In this document: piece after piece, positions 15,238 through 23,091 of the stretch
Numbering within the stretch: the first letter of the stretch is position 1
How the letters are laid out: every line of letters begins with the position of its first letter
NCBI GenBank assembly: GCA_915066865.1
Contig: CAJZEE010000015.1
Span: forward strand, 1 to 32,094
Length of the DNA stretch: 32,094 bases
Reading direction: 5' to 3'
Source: an uncultured Veillonella sp.
GTDB taxonomy: Bacteria; Bacillota; Negativicutes; Veillonellales; Veillonellaceae
The notes under the pieces: model-generated
Database searches by the model: none
The model's input: only the letters and a program-made list of their open reading frames with translations
What the model was told of the DNA's origin: nothing
Position numbers and translations under genes: made by a program

Positions 15238-16260
15238 ATGAGCAATTATGACGTAGAAACAAGGGGAGGGCGAGCAGCTAAAACTACGCTACTAGGTATA
15301 CTGGCTTTAGCTATTTTAATTGCCACATCTCTTGGTTCACTCTTCATTGGGATACGCTATATCAGCCTAGATGATATTACTTTATCCTTTACTAACTATG
15401 ATCCTAATAGTATAGGTCAGATGATCGTTCAAACATTGCGCTTGCCACGTATGATAGCAGGTATCGTTGTAGGTATCAGTTTTGCCGTATCAGGTGCACT
15501 GATGCAAGGTGTTACCAACAATCCTATGGCAAGTCCTTCTATTTTGGGGATTAACGCAGGTGCCAGTTTTGGTTTAGCTGTTGGGATGATTTTATTTCCT
15601 TATTTAACCTTAAATGGAAGTATTTTGTTTTCCTTCGGTGGGGCCGCATTGGCAACACTATTCATTTTAGCTCTTGCTAAACGCGTAGGTGGTAAAGCTA
15701 CTCCTGTATATCTTGCACTTGCAGGTACGGCTATTAGTGCAGTATTTGTGGCTGTTACACATATGCTTGTTGTGTACTTCCAAGTGGCACAAGAGTTAAG
15801 CTTTTGGACTGCAGGCGGTATTAGTGGTATTCGCATGGAGCAAGTATTACTCGTATTACCTTGGACACTCATTGGTATTCTTATTGCCATGTACGTATCT
15901 AAATCTGTTACGCTCTTAAGCTTTGGCGAAGAGGTAGCTATTGGTCTTGGCAGTAATTTAAATCGTGTACGTGTATTATCTGGTTTGACTGTACTTATTC
16001 TTAGCGGTTCTGCTGTTGCTCTAGCTGGTCCGATCGGCTTTGTAGGTCTCGTTATTCCACATATAACACGTAAACTGGTAGGCATCGATTATCGTCTTGT
16101 AATTCCATTCTCTGCACTCTTTGGTGCAGTACTTGTTATGATTGCTGACGTTGTAGCTCGTATCGTAAATCCTCCATTCGAAACACCATTAGGTGCCATT
16201 ACTGCTCTTGTCGGTGTTCCATTCTTTATTTATTTAGCAAATCGTAAGGGAGGAAAATAA
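15238..16260 (+). CDS. FecCD-family iron-chelate ABC permease, first subunit (340 aa)
   Basis: One of two homologous permeases of an iron-siderophore or heme importer. About nine or ten membrane segments are visible. Family blocks are LRLPRMIAGIVVGISFAVSG, MQGVTNNPMASPSILGINAGA, AIGLGSNLNRVR, and GPIGFVGLVIPHITRKLVG, the last being the coupling region to the ATPase. ATG 15238 has AAGGAG upstream. The next permease starts two bases after its stop. The exact chelate cannot be read from sequence; iron is inferred from family, Fur box and neighbours. Vitamin B12 is an alternative, but no cobalamin riboswitch was seen. Confidence 0.88.
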   Translation: MSNYDVETRGGRAAKTTLLGILALAILIATSLGSLFIGIRYISLDDITLSFTNYDPNSIGQMIVQTLRLPRMIAGIVVGISFAVSGALMQGVTNNPMASPSILGINAGASFGLAVGMILFPYLTLNGSILFSFGGAALATLFILALAKRVGGKATPVYLALAGTAISAVFVAVTHMLVVYFQVAQELSFWTAGGISGIRMEQVLLVLPWTLIGILIAMYVSKSVTLLSFGEEVAIGLGSNLNRVRVLSGLTVLILSGSAVALAGPIGFVGLVIPHITRKLVGIDYRLVIPFSALFGAVLVMIADVVARIVNPPFETPLGAITALVGVPFFIYLANRKGGK

Positions 16261-16261
16261 G

Positions 16262-17260
16262 ATGAAAAAACGCTTTTTTGCCTACTCTTTCGTTATGACG
16301 CTCATGTTGTTAGGTGCCATGTATGGACATCTTCATACAGGCTTTAGTGATATGTCTACATCTGATCTTATTCGCATTCTCTTTGGCGGTGGTAATGATG
16401 TAGAAAAACTCACAGTTTTTGATTTCCGTTTAGTTCGCACCATCTTGGCTGTATTTATTGGTATGGGCCTTGCTATGTCTGGTGCAATTTTTCAAACTAT
16501 ATCTCGGAATGAATTGGCTAGTCCAAGCTTGTTAGGCGTAAATGCTGGTGCTGGTTTAGGTGTAGTTCTTTTAGTATATTTTGCAGGTTCTACAACGGCG
16601 TGGGGGATTTGGACATTACCTACTGTTGCCGTAGCTGGGGCTGTTGTGGCAGCGATTTTAATTTATCTTCTATCTTGTCGCGGTAGAGATATTATTTCGC
16701 CATATCGTTTAATCTTAACAGGTATCTCTATGAGTGCAGGATTCCATGCATTGCAAGTCTTACTCGTAACGCGTTTGGACCCTAATAAATTTTATTTAGT
16801 TAATACTTGGACAATCGGCACTATTTCGGGTAATACATGGGAGCATGTATGGGTGCTTGCACCAGTTGTCATTGTATTATCACTCATTCTCTATGCTCGT
16901 TATATGGAGCTAAATTTATTGAGCCTAGCTGATGAAACGGCGATTGGGCTTGGTGTACATATAAATCGCTCTAGATTTGTATACCTTATTATTGCAGTTC
17001 TTTTATCTGGGTTCTGTGTAGCTATCGGTGGCAGCATTGGTTTTGTAGGGCTTATTTCCCCGCATATTGCACGCCGCTTAGTCGGTGCCGATCATGCCTA
17101 TTTCTTGCCATTAACAGGTCTAATTGGAGCTATTTTAGTGGTCACTGCCGACTGGATTGGCCGATCCATTATTGCACCTGATGAAATCCTCTTAGGGATT
17201 ATTGTAGCTTTAATCGGGGCACCATACTTCTTGTATATTCTAGCAAAAACAAAAGCGTAA
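16262..17260 (+). CDS. FecCD-family iron-chelate ABC permease, second subunit (332 aa)
   Basis: Paralogue of the preceding permease, forming the heterodimeric channel. It shares the blocks FDFRLVRTILAVFIGMGLAM, ISRNELASPSLLGVNAGAGL, AIGLGVHINRSR and GGSIGFVGLISPHIARRLVG. About nine to ten membrane segments. ATG 16262 follows a GGGAGG site, with one base between stop and start. The ATPase gene follows 14 bases after its stop. Confidence 0.88.
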   Translation: MKKRFFAYSFVMTLMLLGAMYGHLHTGFSDMSTSDLIRILFGGGNDVEKLTVFDFRLVRTILAVFIGMGLAMSGAIFQTISRNELASPSLLGVNAGAGLGVVLLVYFAGSTTAWGIWTLPTVAVAGAVVAAILIYLLSCRGRDIISPYRLILTGISMSAGFHALQVLLVTRLDPNKFYLVNTWTIGTISGNTWEHVWVLAPVVIVLSLILYARYMELNLLSLADETAIGLGVHINRSRFVYLIIAVLLSGFCVAIGGSIGFVGLISPHIARRLVGADHAYFLPLTGLIGAILVVTADWIGRSIIAPDEILLGIIVALIGAPYFLYILAKTKA

Positions 17261-17274
17261 AAGGGGAAATATAA

Positions 17275-18084
17275 ATGAAATTAGAAGTTAAAAACCTAAC
17301 TACTGGTTACGGTGATACAAAAATTATAGAGAACTTAAATCTTACGATTCCAGAAGGCCAGGTAACAGCATTAATTGGTGCTAATGGTTGTGGTAAATCT
17401 ACTTTACTAAAAACTATTTGTCGTATTATTCGACCAATGGATGGCGATGTCTTACTAGATGGTAAATCTATCGGTTCTTATGGTAGTAGAGAACTAGCAA
17501 AAAAGGTTGCTATTTTGCCTCAAAATCCAACGGCACCTGGTGAAATTACAGTTCGTGAACTTGTTATGTACGGTCGTGCACCGCATCAAGGCAGCTTATT
17601 TGCCCGTACTACAAAAGAGGATAAAGAAATTGTAGAGTGGGCTTTGAAGGAGACTGAATTACTTCAGTTTGCAGATCGTGGCATTACAAATATGTCTGGG
17701 GGGCAACGGCAACGCGCATGGATTGCCATGGCTATTGCTCAAAATACAGATATTTTATTCCTTGATGAGCCTACGAGCTTCCTTGATGTATCTCACCAAA
17801 TGGATGTATTACATTTAGTAGAGCATTTGAATAAAGCTTATAACAAAACGATTGTTATGGTTATTCACGAACTTAATGAAGCATCTCGTTTTGCCGATAA
17901 TTTAGTTGCCATGAAGGATGGAAAAATTCAATACGAAGGTACGCCTCATACTATCTTCCATAATGAAATGTTGAAGGATGTATTTGGTGTAGATTCTACA
18001 ATCATGAATGACCCTAAGACAGATCGTCCGTTCTGTATTCCTTATTCTACGAAAAATTATGGCCATACGGCACGTGAGGTGTAG
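17275..18084 (+). CDS. FecE/FhuC-type ABC transporter ATPase (269 aa)
   Basis: Cytoplasmic ATPase that drives the importer. Walker A is GANGCGKSTLLK, the Q-loop sits in AILPQNP, the signature is MSGGQRQRAW, Walker B is DILFLDEPTSFLD, and the switch histidine is in VIHELNEA. Length and the C-terminal tail match the siderophore and B12 importer class. ATG 17275 follows AAAGGGGAAA. Its stop is one base before the start of the binding-protein gene. Confidence 0.92.
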   Translation: MKLEVKNLTTGYGDTKIIENLNLTIPEGQVTALIGANGCGKSTLLKTICRIIRPMDGDVLLDGKSIGSYGSRELAKKVAILPQNPTAPGEITVRELVMYGRAPHQGSLFARTTKEDKEIVEWALKETELLQFADRGITNMSGGQRQRAWIAMAIAQNTDILFLDEPTSFLDVSHQMDVLHLVEHLNKAYNKTIVMVIHELNEASRFADNLVAMKDGKIQYEGTPHTIFHNEMLKDVFGVDSTIMNDPKTDRPFCIPYSTKNYGHTAREV

Positions 18085-18085
18085 T

Positions 18086-19174
18086 ATGAAGCGTTTGTTA
18101 ATTTCTGGTCTTTTGGGGGTTTGTATGCTCATGGGAATTGCGGGCTGTGGTCCACAGGAAAATGGTATGACTCATGAAGCCATCTTTGCTAATCTTGATG
18201 ATAAGGTAAAAACAGCCCTTGAACGGTCAAATGATCCGAAAGACATTGATAAAGAGTTTAAGAAGCGATTAACTGCTATCCAAAAGGCAGCAGATAAAAT
18301 TGTTACTGTTGAAGGAGATAATATTATTGTCACTCATAAGCTCGGGACAACAGTTATGCCTAAAGAACATAAACGTATCGTGGTTGTTCGGACAGAAGAT
18401 CCTATGATTGCATTAGATGAATCTTTTATAGGGGCAAATTTTAATGAAAAAAGCTATCTTTATAATGAATTAAGTAATCGTAATGTTCAAAATTTTAGCA
18501 TTAATGATGAAACAAAGACTATCAACTATGAGCAGATTCAGGCTTTAAAACCGGATTTAATTATTATGCGTGACTCTTATGGTAAAGCGGCATATAATGC
18601 ACTTTCTAAAATTGCTCCAACCATTTCTGTCAACGTAAATAAGGAGGAAGTTGCACTACTAACTATTGCTAAAGCACTTGGGGTCCCTGAAAAAGGGGAA
18701 GCTCGTTTGAAAGAATATTATTCACAGGCTAAGAAAACACGGATAGCTTTAGCTGAACATATGCAAGGGGAAACCGTAGCTTTTTTAAGAATTTTAAATA
18801 AAGAAATACGATTGTATCCGTATATGAAAAGCGATTTGAATGTCTTTATGGCTGAATTACTTAATATTAAACCGCCTGATATGGTATTAGAAACAGAACT
18901 TAACCCTACGAACAATGCGATTTCTTTAGAGCGATTACCCGATCTTGATGCAGGCTATTTAATCGTTTCTGCTGGTTACGGTGCTTCTAGTGCTAATAAT
19001 CAAGGTGTAGCAGACCAACGATTGGCAAATCTTAAAAAAGATGAGTTATGGAAAAATTTGCCTGCTGTAAAAGCCAATCATGTATTGCAAGTGGATAGTA
19101 CTTTGTGGATGGCCCATGGTATTATTGCGAAAGAACGTGCTATGAAAGAGCTGTATGATACATGGGGACAATAG
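18086..19174 (+). CDS. Iron-chelate substrate-binding lipoprotein (362 aa)
   Basis: Periplasmic binding protein that delivers the ligand to the permeases. The N-terminus is a lipoprotein signal: positive MKRLL, a hydrophobic stretch, and the lipobox IAGC with lipidated C21. The mature part has a charged spacer (about residues 22-80) followed by a type III binding-protein fold, with KRIVVVRTEDP, LKPDLIIMRDSYGKAA and IAKALGVPEKGEARLKEYY. I chose ATG 18086, which has GAGGTG upstream and gives a proper signal peptide; the longer reading frame from 18008 runs inside the ATPase gene. The spacer is longer than in many relatives. The ligand is unknown. Confidence 0.85.
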   Translation: MKRLLISGLLGVCMLMGIAGCGPQENGMTHEAIFANLDDKVKTALERSNDPKDIDKEFKKRLTAIQKAADKIVTVEGDNIIVTHKLGTTVMPKEHKRIVVVRTEDPMIALDESFIGANFNEKSYLYNELSNRNVQNFSINDETKTINYEQIQALKPDLIIMRDSYGKAAYNALSKIAPTISVNVNKEEVALLTIAKALGVPEKGEARLKEYYSQAKKTRIALAEHMQGETVAFLRILNKEIRLYPYMKSDLNVFMAELLNIKPPDMVLETELNPTNNAISLERLPDLDAGYLIVSAGYGASSANNQGVADQRLANLKKDELWKNLPAVKANHVLQVDSTLWMAHGIIAKERAMKELYDTWGQ

Positions 19175-19302
19175 GACTAAATACATTTGTAATATATAGT
19201 TAGTACTATTATGTAAGGGTTTATCTCGTGTAAAAATACATACATACATTTTAGTCATGTTCGATATAGATAATCGATATAGATTAGAAACTCCCATGAT
19301 AT

Positions 19303-19338
19303 AAAGGTTGCTTCCTCTTATGAGGTGGCAACCTTTTT
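19303..19338 (+). terminator. Intrinsic terminator of the importer operon
   Basis: AAAGGTTGC (19303-19311) pairs with GCAACCTTT (19328-19336). An inner stem CCTC/GAGG closes a TTAT loop. T residues end the right arm. Confidence 0.85.
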
Positions 19339-19375
19339 GCATGTATCAAATTCCTGTGCTTTTTAGTAGGAATAG

Positions 19376-19384
19376 TGGTATACT
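19376..19384 (+). promoter_or_regulatory. Extended -10 promoter candidate for hydG
   Basis: TGG followed by TATACT, with no clear -35. An inverted repeat, ATACT and AGTAT around a six-base centre (19380-19395), overlaps the -10 and expected start point and could be an operator. Confidence 0.55.
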
Positions 19385-19484
19385 ATGTACAGTATCAGTG
19401 AAATACCAGAAGACTGGTTGTCATATACTTTCATAAACCTAAAGAGGGGTGGCATTGCCACTAGAAAGATTTGAGGTAAGTACT

Positions 19485-20903
19485 ATGTATGATGTAAAAT
19501 CTCCAAAGGCGGAGGAATTTATTTCCCATCAGGAAATCCTTGACACACTTGCCTATGCAGAGGAAAACAAGGAAAATCGGGAGTTGTTAGATGCTATTTT
19601 AGCGAAAGCTGCTACATTTAAGGGATTAAACCACCGAGAAGCAGCAGTTCTCTTAGAATGTCCGTTACCTGAATATAAGGAAAAGCTTTTTGCTTTAGCA
19701 AAGGAAATCAAGAAGGCTATCTACGGCGATCGCATTGTTCTATTTGCACCGTTATACTTGTCTAACTATTGTATCAATGGATGTGTGTATTGTCCGTACC
19801 ACTCCAAAAACCGCGATATTAAACGTAAAAAATTAACGCAAGACCAAATCAGAGAAGAGGTTATTGCGTTAGAAGCGATGGGCCATAAGCGTATTGTAAT
19901 TGAGTCTGGTGAAGATCCTCTTAATAATCCACTGGAATATATTTTGGAATCCATCAAGACGATTTATGGTATCAAAAATAAAAATGGTGAAATCCGCCGT
20001 GTAAATGTAAATATTGCAGCTTGTTCCGTTGAGGACTACAAAAAATTACATGAAGCTGGTATTGGCACATATACATTATTCCAAGAAACATATAATAAAG
20101 AAAATTATGAAGCCTTACATCCTACAGGCCCTAAGAGCGATTACGCCTACCATACAGAGGCGATGGACCGCGCTATGCAAGGTGGTATTGATGATGTAGG
20201 CATCGGTGTTCTTTATGGTTTGGAACATTATAAATACGATTTCGTTGGTTTGTTGATGCACGCAGAACATTTAGAGGCTGTGTATGGGGTAGGTCCACAT
20301 ACTATTTCTGTACCTCGTATTTGTCCAGCGGATGATATCGATGTAGATGATTTCAGTAATGCTGTACCTGATGATGTATTTGAAAAAATTGTTGCTCTTA
20401 TCCGCGTCTCCACACCGTATACAGGTATGATTATGTCCACTCGTGAAAGTCAATCCATGCGTGAACGTGGCTTGGCATTAGGTATCTCCCAAATTAGTGG
20501 TGGATCTCGTACTAGTGTAGGTGGTTACAAAGAAGAAGAAAAGCCAGAAGATAATACGGCACAATTCGATCGTAGTGATACGCGTACATTAGATGAAATC
20601 GTTAACTGGTTGCTAGACCTTGGGTATGTTCCAAGCTTCTGTACTGCTTGTTATCGTGCAGGTAGAACTGGGGATCGATTCATGGCTCTTGCAAAATCCG
20701 GTCAAATTCACAACTGTTGTCAACCAAATGCGTTGATGACATTGAACGAATATATCATGGATTACGGCAATGATGAAACTAAGGCTCATGGTTCTAAAGT
20801 TATTGAACAACAGTTAGAAAATATCAAAAATGATTTAGTTAAAGATAAAGCTAAAGCTTATATTGCACAGATGAAAGACGGCGAACGGGACTTCCGGTTC
20901 TAA
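19485..20903 (+). CDS. hydG: HydG, [FeFe]-hydrogenase H-cluster maturase (472 aa)
   Basis: Radical SAM enzyme that splits tyrosine to give the CO and cyanide ligands of the hydrogenase H-cluster. The SAM cluster motif is CINGCVYC (C96, C100, C103). The C-terminal domain holds the second cluster motif CX2CX22C (C386, C389, C412), which separates HydG from the thiamine enzyme ThiH. Length is typical of HydG. I chose ATG 19485 with GAGGT upstream; the protein then begins MYDVKSPKAEEFISHQEI, as in the family. It is flanked by a terminator on each side, so it is transcribed alone; hydE, hydF and the hydrogenase are not in the window. Confidence 0.93.
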   Translation: MYDVKSPKAEEFISHQEILDTLAYAEENKENRELLDAILAKAATFKGLNHREAAVLLECPLPEYKEKLFALAKEIKKAIYGDRIVLFAPLYLSNYCINGCVYCPYHSKNRDIKRKKLTQDQIREEVIALEAMGHKRIVIESGEDPLNNPLEYILESIKTIYGIKNKNGEIRRVNVNIAACSVEDYKKLHEAGIGTYTLFQETYNKENYEALHPTGPKSDYAYHTEAMDRAMQGGIDDVGIGVLYGLEHYKYDFVGLLMHAEHLEAVYGVGPHTISVPRICPADDIDVDDFSNAVPDDVFEKIVALIRVSTPYTGMIMSTRESQSMRERGLALGISQISGGSRTSVGGYKEEEKPEDNTAQFDRSDTRTLDEIVNWLLDLGYVPSFCTACYRAGRTGDRFMALAKSGQIHNCCQPNALMTLNEYIMDYGNDETKAHGSKVIEQQLENIKNDLVKDKAKAYIAQMKDGERDFRF

Positions 20904-20919
20904 GGAATTCACTGATATG

Positions 20920-20949
20920 GAGCCTCCTATTGATAATGGGAGGCTCTTT
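20920..20949 (+). terminator. Probable terminator after hydG
   Basis: GAGCCTCCTAT (20920-20930) pairs with ATGGGAGGCTC (20936-20946) with one G-U pair and a five-base loop. The T tract that follows is short and interrupted (TTTCTTGTT). Confidence 0.75.
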
Positions 20950-20973
20950 CTTGTTGAGAAAATAGCAAGCTTT

Positions 20974-21017
20974 AAATGAGAATAAAATATATAAAATAGT
21001 TTATTTTATTTGCATTT
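20974..21017. promoter_or_regulatory. Large AT-rich dyad upstream of the recJ operon promoter
   Basis: AAATGAGAATAAAATA (20974-20989) is an inverted repeat of TATTTTATTTGCATTT (21002-21017): 14 of 16 positions match, with a 12-base spacer, including a perfect 9-bp core. It ends five bases before the -10 and covers the -35 region. It lacks the GC and T tract of a terminator, so a protein-binding site is more likely. Confidence 0.5.
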
Positions 21018-21022
21018 TAAGG

Positions 21023-21028
21023 TATAAT
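21023..21028 (+). promoter_or_regulatory. -10 element of the recJ-aspS operon
   Basis: A perfect TATAAT, 67 bases before the recJ start. The -35 (TTTATT at 21000-21005) is poor, which suggests dependence on an activator or regulation by the flanking dyad and GATAAT repeats. Confidence 0.55.
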
Positions 21029-21032
21029 AAAT

Positions 21033-21050
21033 AAAAATGATAATGATAAT
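21033..21050 (+). promoter_or_regulatory. Fur-box-like GATAAT repeats at the recJ operon start
   Basis: Three adjacent hexamers, AAAAAT GATAAT GATAAT, match the array-of-hexamers view of Fur sites. The first 12 bases of the 19-bp consensus are matched exactly from 21039, but the right part is poor. The site covers the expected transcription start, a repressing position. A Fur-family gene lies in this same operon. Confidence 0.5.
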
Positions 21051-21094
21051 ACGTTAAATTCAAGAATAATATTGATTATAAACTACTGAGGGAT

Positions 21095-23080
21095 ATGATG
21101 ATTAAGAAAAAACGTTGGCGCCTTTGTAAAGGTGATCAAGAGAAAGAGAATATCTTAATCCGTGAACTTGGTGTAAACCCTATTGTGGCTAAATTAATGG
21201 TGAATCGTCACATTGATGTAGACGAAGGTCGTCAGTTTTTACAAGGTACTTTGTCAGATTTGTTAGATCCATTTACATTAAAAGATATGGATGTGGCTGT
21301 TTCACTAGTTCTGGAAACAATTGAATGTCACAAACCAATCGTCATTTATGGTGATTATGATGTAGATGGTATCACTGCAACATCAGTACTTTATCGATTT
21401 TTAAAGAAATTAGGTGCCGATGTTACCTATTACATACCAGAACGTCAAAGTGAAGGGTATGGCCTCAATTTAGAGGCTTTAGAGCACCTTATTGAACGGG
21501 GAACAGCTTTAGTCATTACCGTTGACTGCGGCATTAGCTCTTACGATATTGTAGAGGCTGTACGAGACCGTATCGATATGATTATTACGGATCATCATAC
21601 GGCGCCTGATATGATTCCACGAGCCAAGGCCGTTATAAATCATAAACAAAAGGACTGTCCATATAAGGATAAAAACTTATCTGGAGTAGGTGTTGCTTTT
21701 AAGTTATGCCAAGCCTTGTGGCTTACAAAGCACGGAGAATGGTACTTAGATGATTTAGATATCGTTGCACTTGGCACTGTGGCCGATGTAGTACCTTTGG
21801 TCGGTGAGAACCGCATCATTGTGAAATCAGGCCTTGAGAAGATGAATAGGGAACCTAATTTAGGGATTAAAAAGCTTATTGATGTAGCTGGGCTTCATGA
21901 ACGAACTATTACATCTGGGCATATTGGTTTTACCTTAGCACCTCGCCTTAATGCAGCAGGTCGCGTAACGCATGCAACGCGTGCTGTTGAACTACTTGTG
22001 ACCGATGACGAGGATATAGTAGAGGCAATTGCGGAGGAACTAAACGAAACGAATCGTGAACGACAAGAGTTAGAACGAAATATTCACGAGTTAGCTCGTA
22101 TCGATGTAGCCAATCAAGGACATAAAGCTGATTATGTAACTATTGTGGCCGGCGAAGATTGGCATCCAGGAGTGATTGGTATTGTTGCCTCTCGTCTAGT
22201 AGAGGAGTTTTACAAACCAACCTTAGTCATCAGTATTCATGATGGCGTTGGTAAAGGTTCGTGCCGTAGTATAGATGGTTTTAATATATATGATGCATTA
22301 AAATCTTGTGAGGATATCTTGCTACAGTTTGGTGGGCATGCTGCGGCGGCAGGCTTTAGCATCGATGCAAATCGCATAGATGAGTTACGAGAACGGTTAA
22401 CCAAGTATTGCAAAGAAGTTATTACGGAAGAGGAATATATTCCCGTTGTAGCCATTGATGCGGAACTACCTGTTGATGATATCGATGTCGATATCATTGA
22501 CCGCGTATCAGATCTTGAACCTTATGGGATGTCCAATAGCACGCCAGTCTTTGCCATTATGGAAGCTACTGTGCAAGATATTATGCTCATGGGCCAATTA
22601 AAAAATCATTGTAAGATAATTTTTGAAACTTCGAATGGCACATTAGATGCTATTGCTTGGAATCGTCCAGACTTATTTAAATCTATCTTCGTGGGAACTG
22701 TGGTAAAAGTGGCATTCTCCTTGCAAAAGAATGAATGGCAAGGTATGGTTTCTCCGCAACTCATGATTCAAGCTATTGAACCATTGACTGAAGAGCCAAT
22801 TAAGCTTTCTACAGAAGGGCTTAGACAAATGTATGTCATAATAAAACAGTCCATGCGAGGTCGCAGTCAATCGGTTTATAATGTAGAACAAGATATATTG
22901 CGCCGCAAGCCGGCAGATCAGAATAATCGCAGTGCTCTAACATCTATTGATGTATTTAAAGAATTGGGCATTGTTGAAGAATATACAAGTGATGATGGTC
23001 AATTAATGCTTAGATGGAACGCCATTGAAGGAAAATTAGATCTTGTCACATCCGTAACATTCCTTACTTATAGTGTATAG
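21095..23080 (+). CDS. recJ: Single-stranded-DNA exonuclease RecJ (661 aa)
   Basis: 5'-3' exonuclease acting in recombination and mismatch or base-excision repair. The DHH phosphoesterase core has DYDVDGITAT (near residue 88) and ITDHHTAP (near 167), then GVGVAFKLCQAL, ALGTVADVVPLV and APRLNAAGR. The DHHA1 domain contains FGGHAAAAGFSID. A further C-terminal region (about residues 460-661) is an OB-like domain plus a tail, as in Firmicutes RecJ. ATG 21095 or 21098 may be used; GAGGG is better spaced for 21098. It heads a long operon with relA 11 bases downstream. Confidence 0.94.
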   Translation: MMIKKKRWRLCKGDQEKENILIRELGVNPIVAKLMVNRHIDVDEGRQFLQGTLSDLLDPFTLKDMDVAVSLVLETIECHKPIVIYGDYDVDGITATSVLYRFLKKLGADVTYYIPERQSEGYGLNLEALEHLIERGTALVITVDCGISSYDIVEAVRDRIDMIITDHHTAPDMIPRAKAVINHKQKDCPYKDKNLSGVGVAFKLCQALWLTKHGEWYLDDLDIVALGTVADVVPLVGENRIIVKSGLEKMNREPNLGIKKLIDVAGLHERTITSGHIGFTLAPRLNAAGRVTHATRAVELLVTDDEDIVEAIAEELNETNRERQELERNIHELARIDVANQGHKADYVTIVAGEDWHPGVIGIVASRLVEEFYKPTLVISIHDGVGKGSCRSIDGFNIYDALKSCEDILLQFGGHAAAAGFSIDANRIDELRERLTKYCKEVITEEEYIPVVAIDAELPVDDIDVDIIDRVSDLEPYGMSNSTPVFAIMEATVQDIMLMGQLKNHCKIIFETSNGTLDAIAWNRPDLFKSIFVGTVVKVAFSLQKNEWQGMVSPQLMIQAIEPLTEEPIKLSTEGLRQMYVIIKQSMRGRSQSVYNVEQDILRRKPADQNNRSALTSIDVFKELGIVEEYTSDDGQLMLRWNAIEGKLDLVTSVTFLTYSV

Positions 23081-23091
23081 GAGGTGACATC

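Larger units (their letters stand above)
19175..19484. other. Gap between the importer operon and hydG
   Basis: No gene is seen. It contains a 10-bp direct repeat CGATATAGAT (19262-19271 and 19275-19284), the importer terminator (19303-19338) and a hydG promoter. An in-frame GTG (19449) and TTG (19455), each near a GAGGGG stretch, could extend hydG by 10 to 12 residues. Confidence 0.7.

Noticed and set aside
15600..16085. 161-residue open frame on the - strand
   Set aside because: Opposite the FecCD permease; an antisense shadow without a start signal or family features.
18008..18085. Upstream extension of the binding lipoprotein
   Set aside because: It lies within the ATPase gene and would bury the lipoprotein signal peptide.
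20940..21095. Small gene between hydG and recJ
   Set aside because: No open frame with a ribosome site; the region is explained by the terminator, dyad and promoter.
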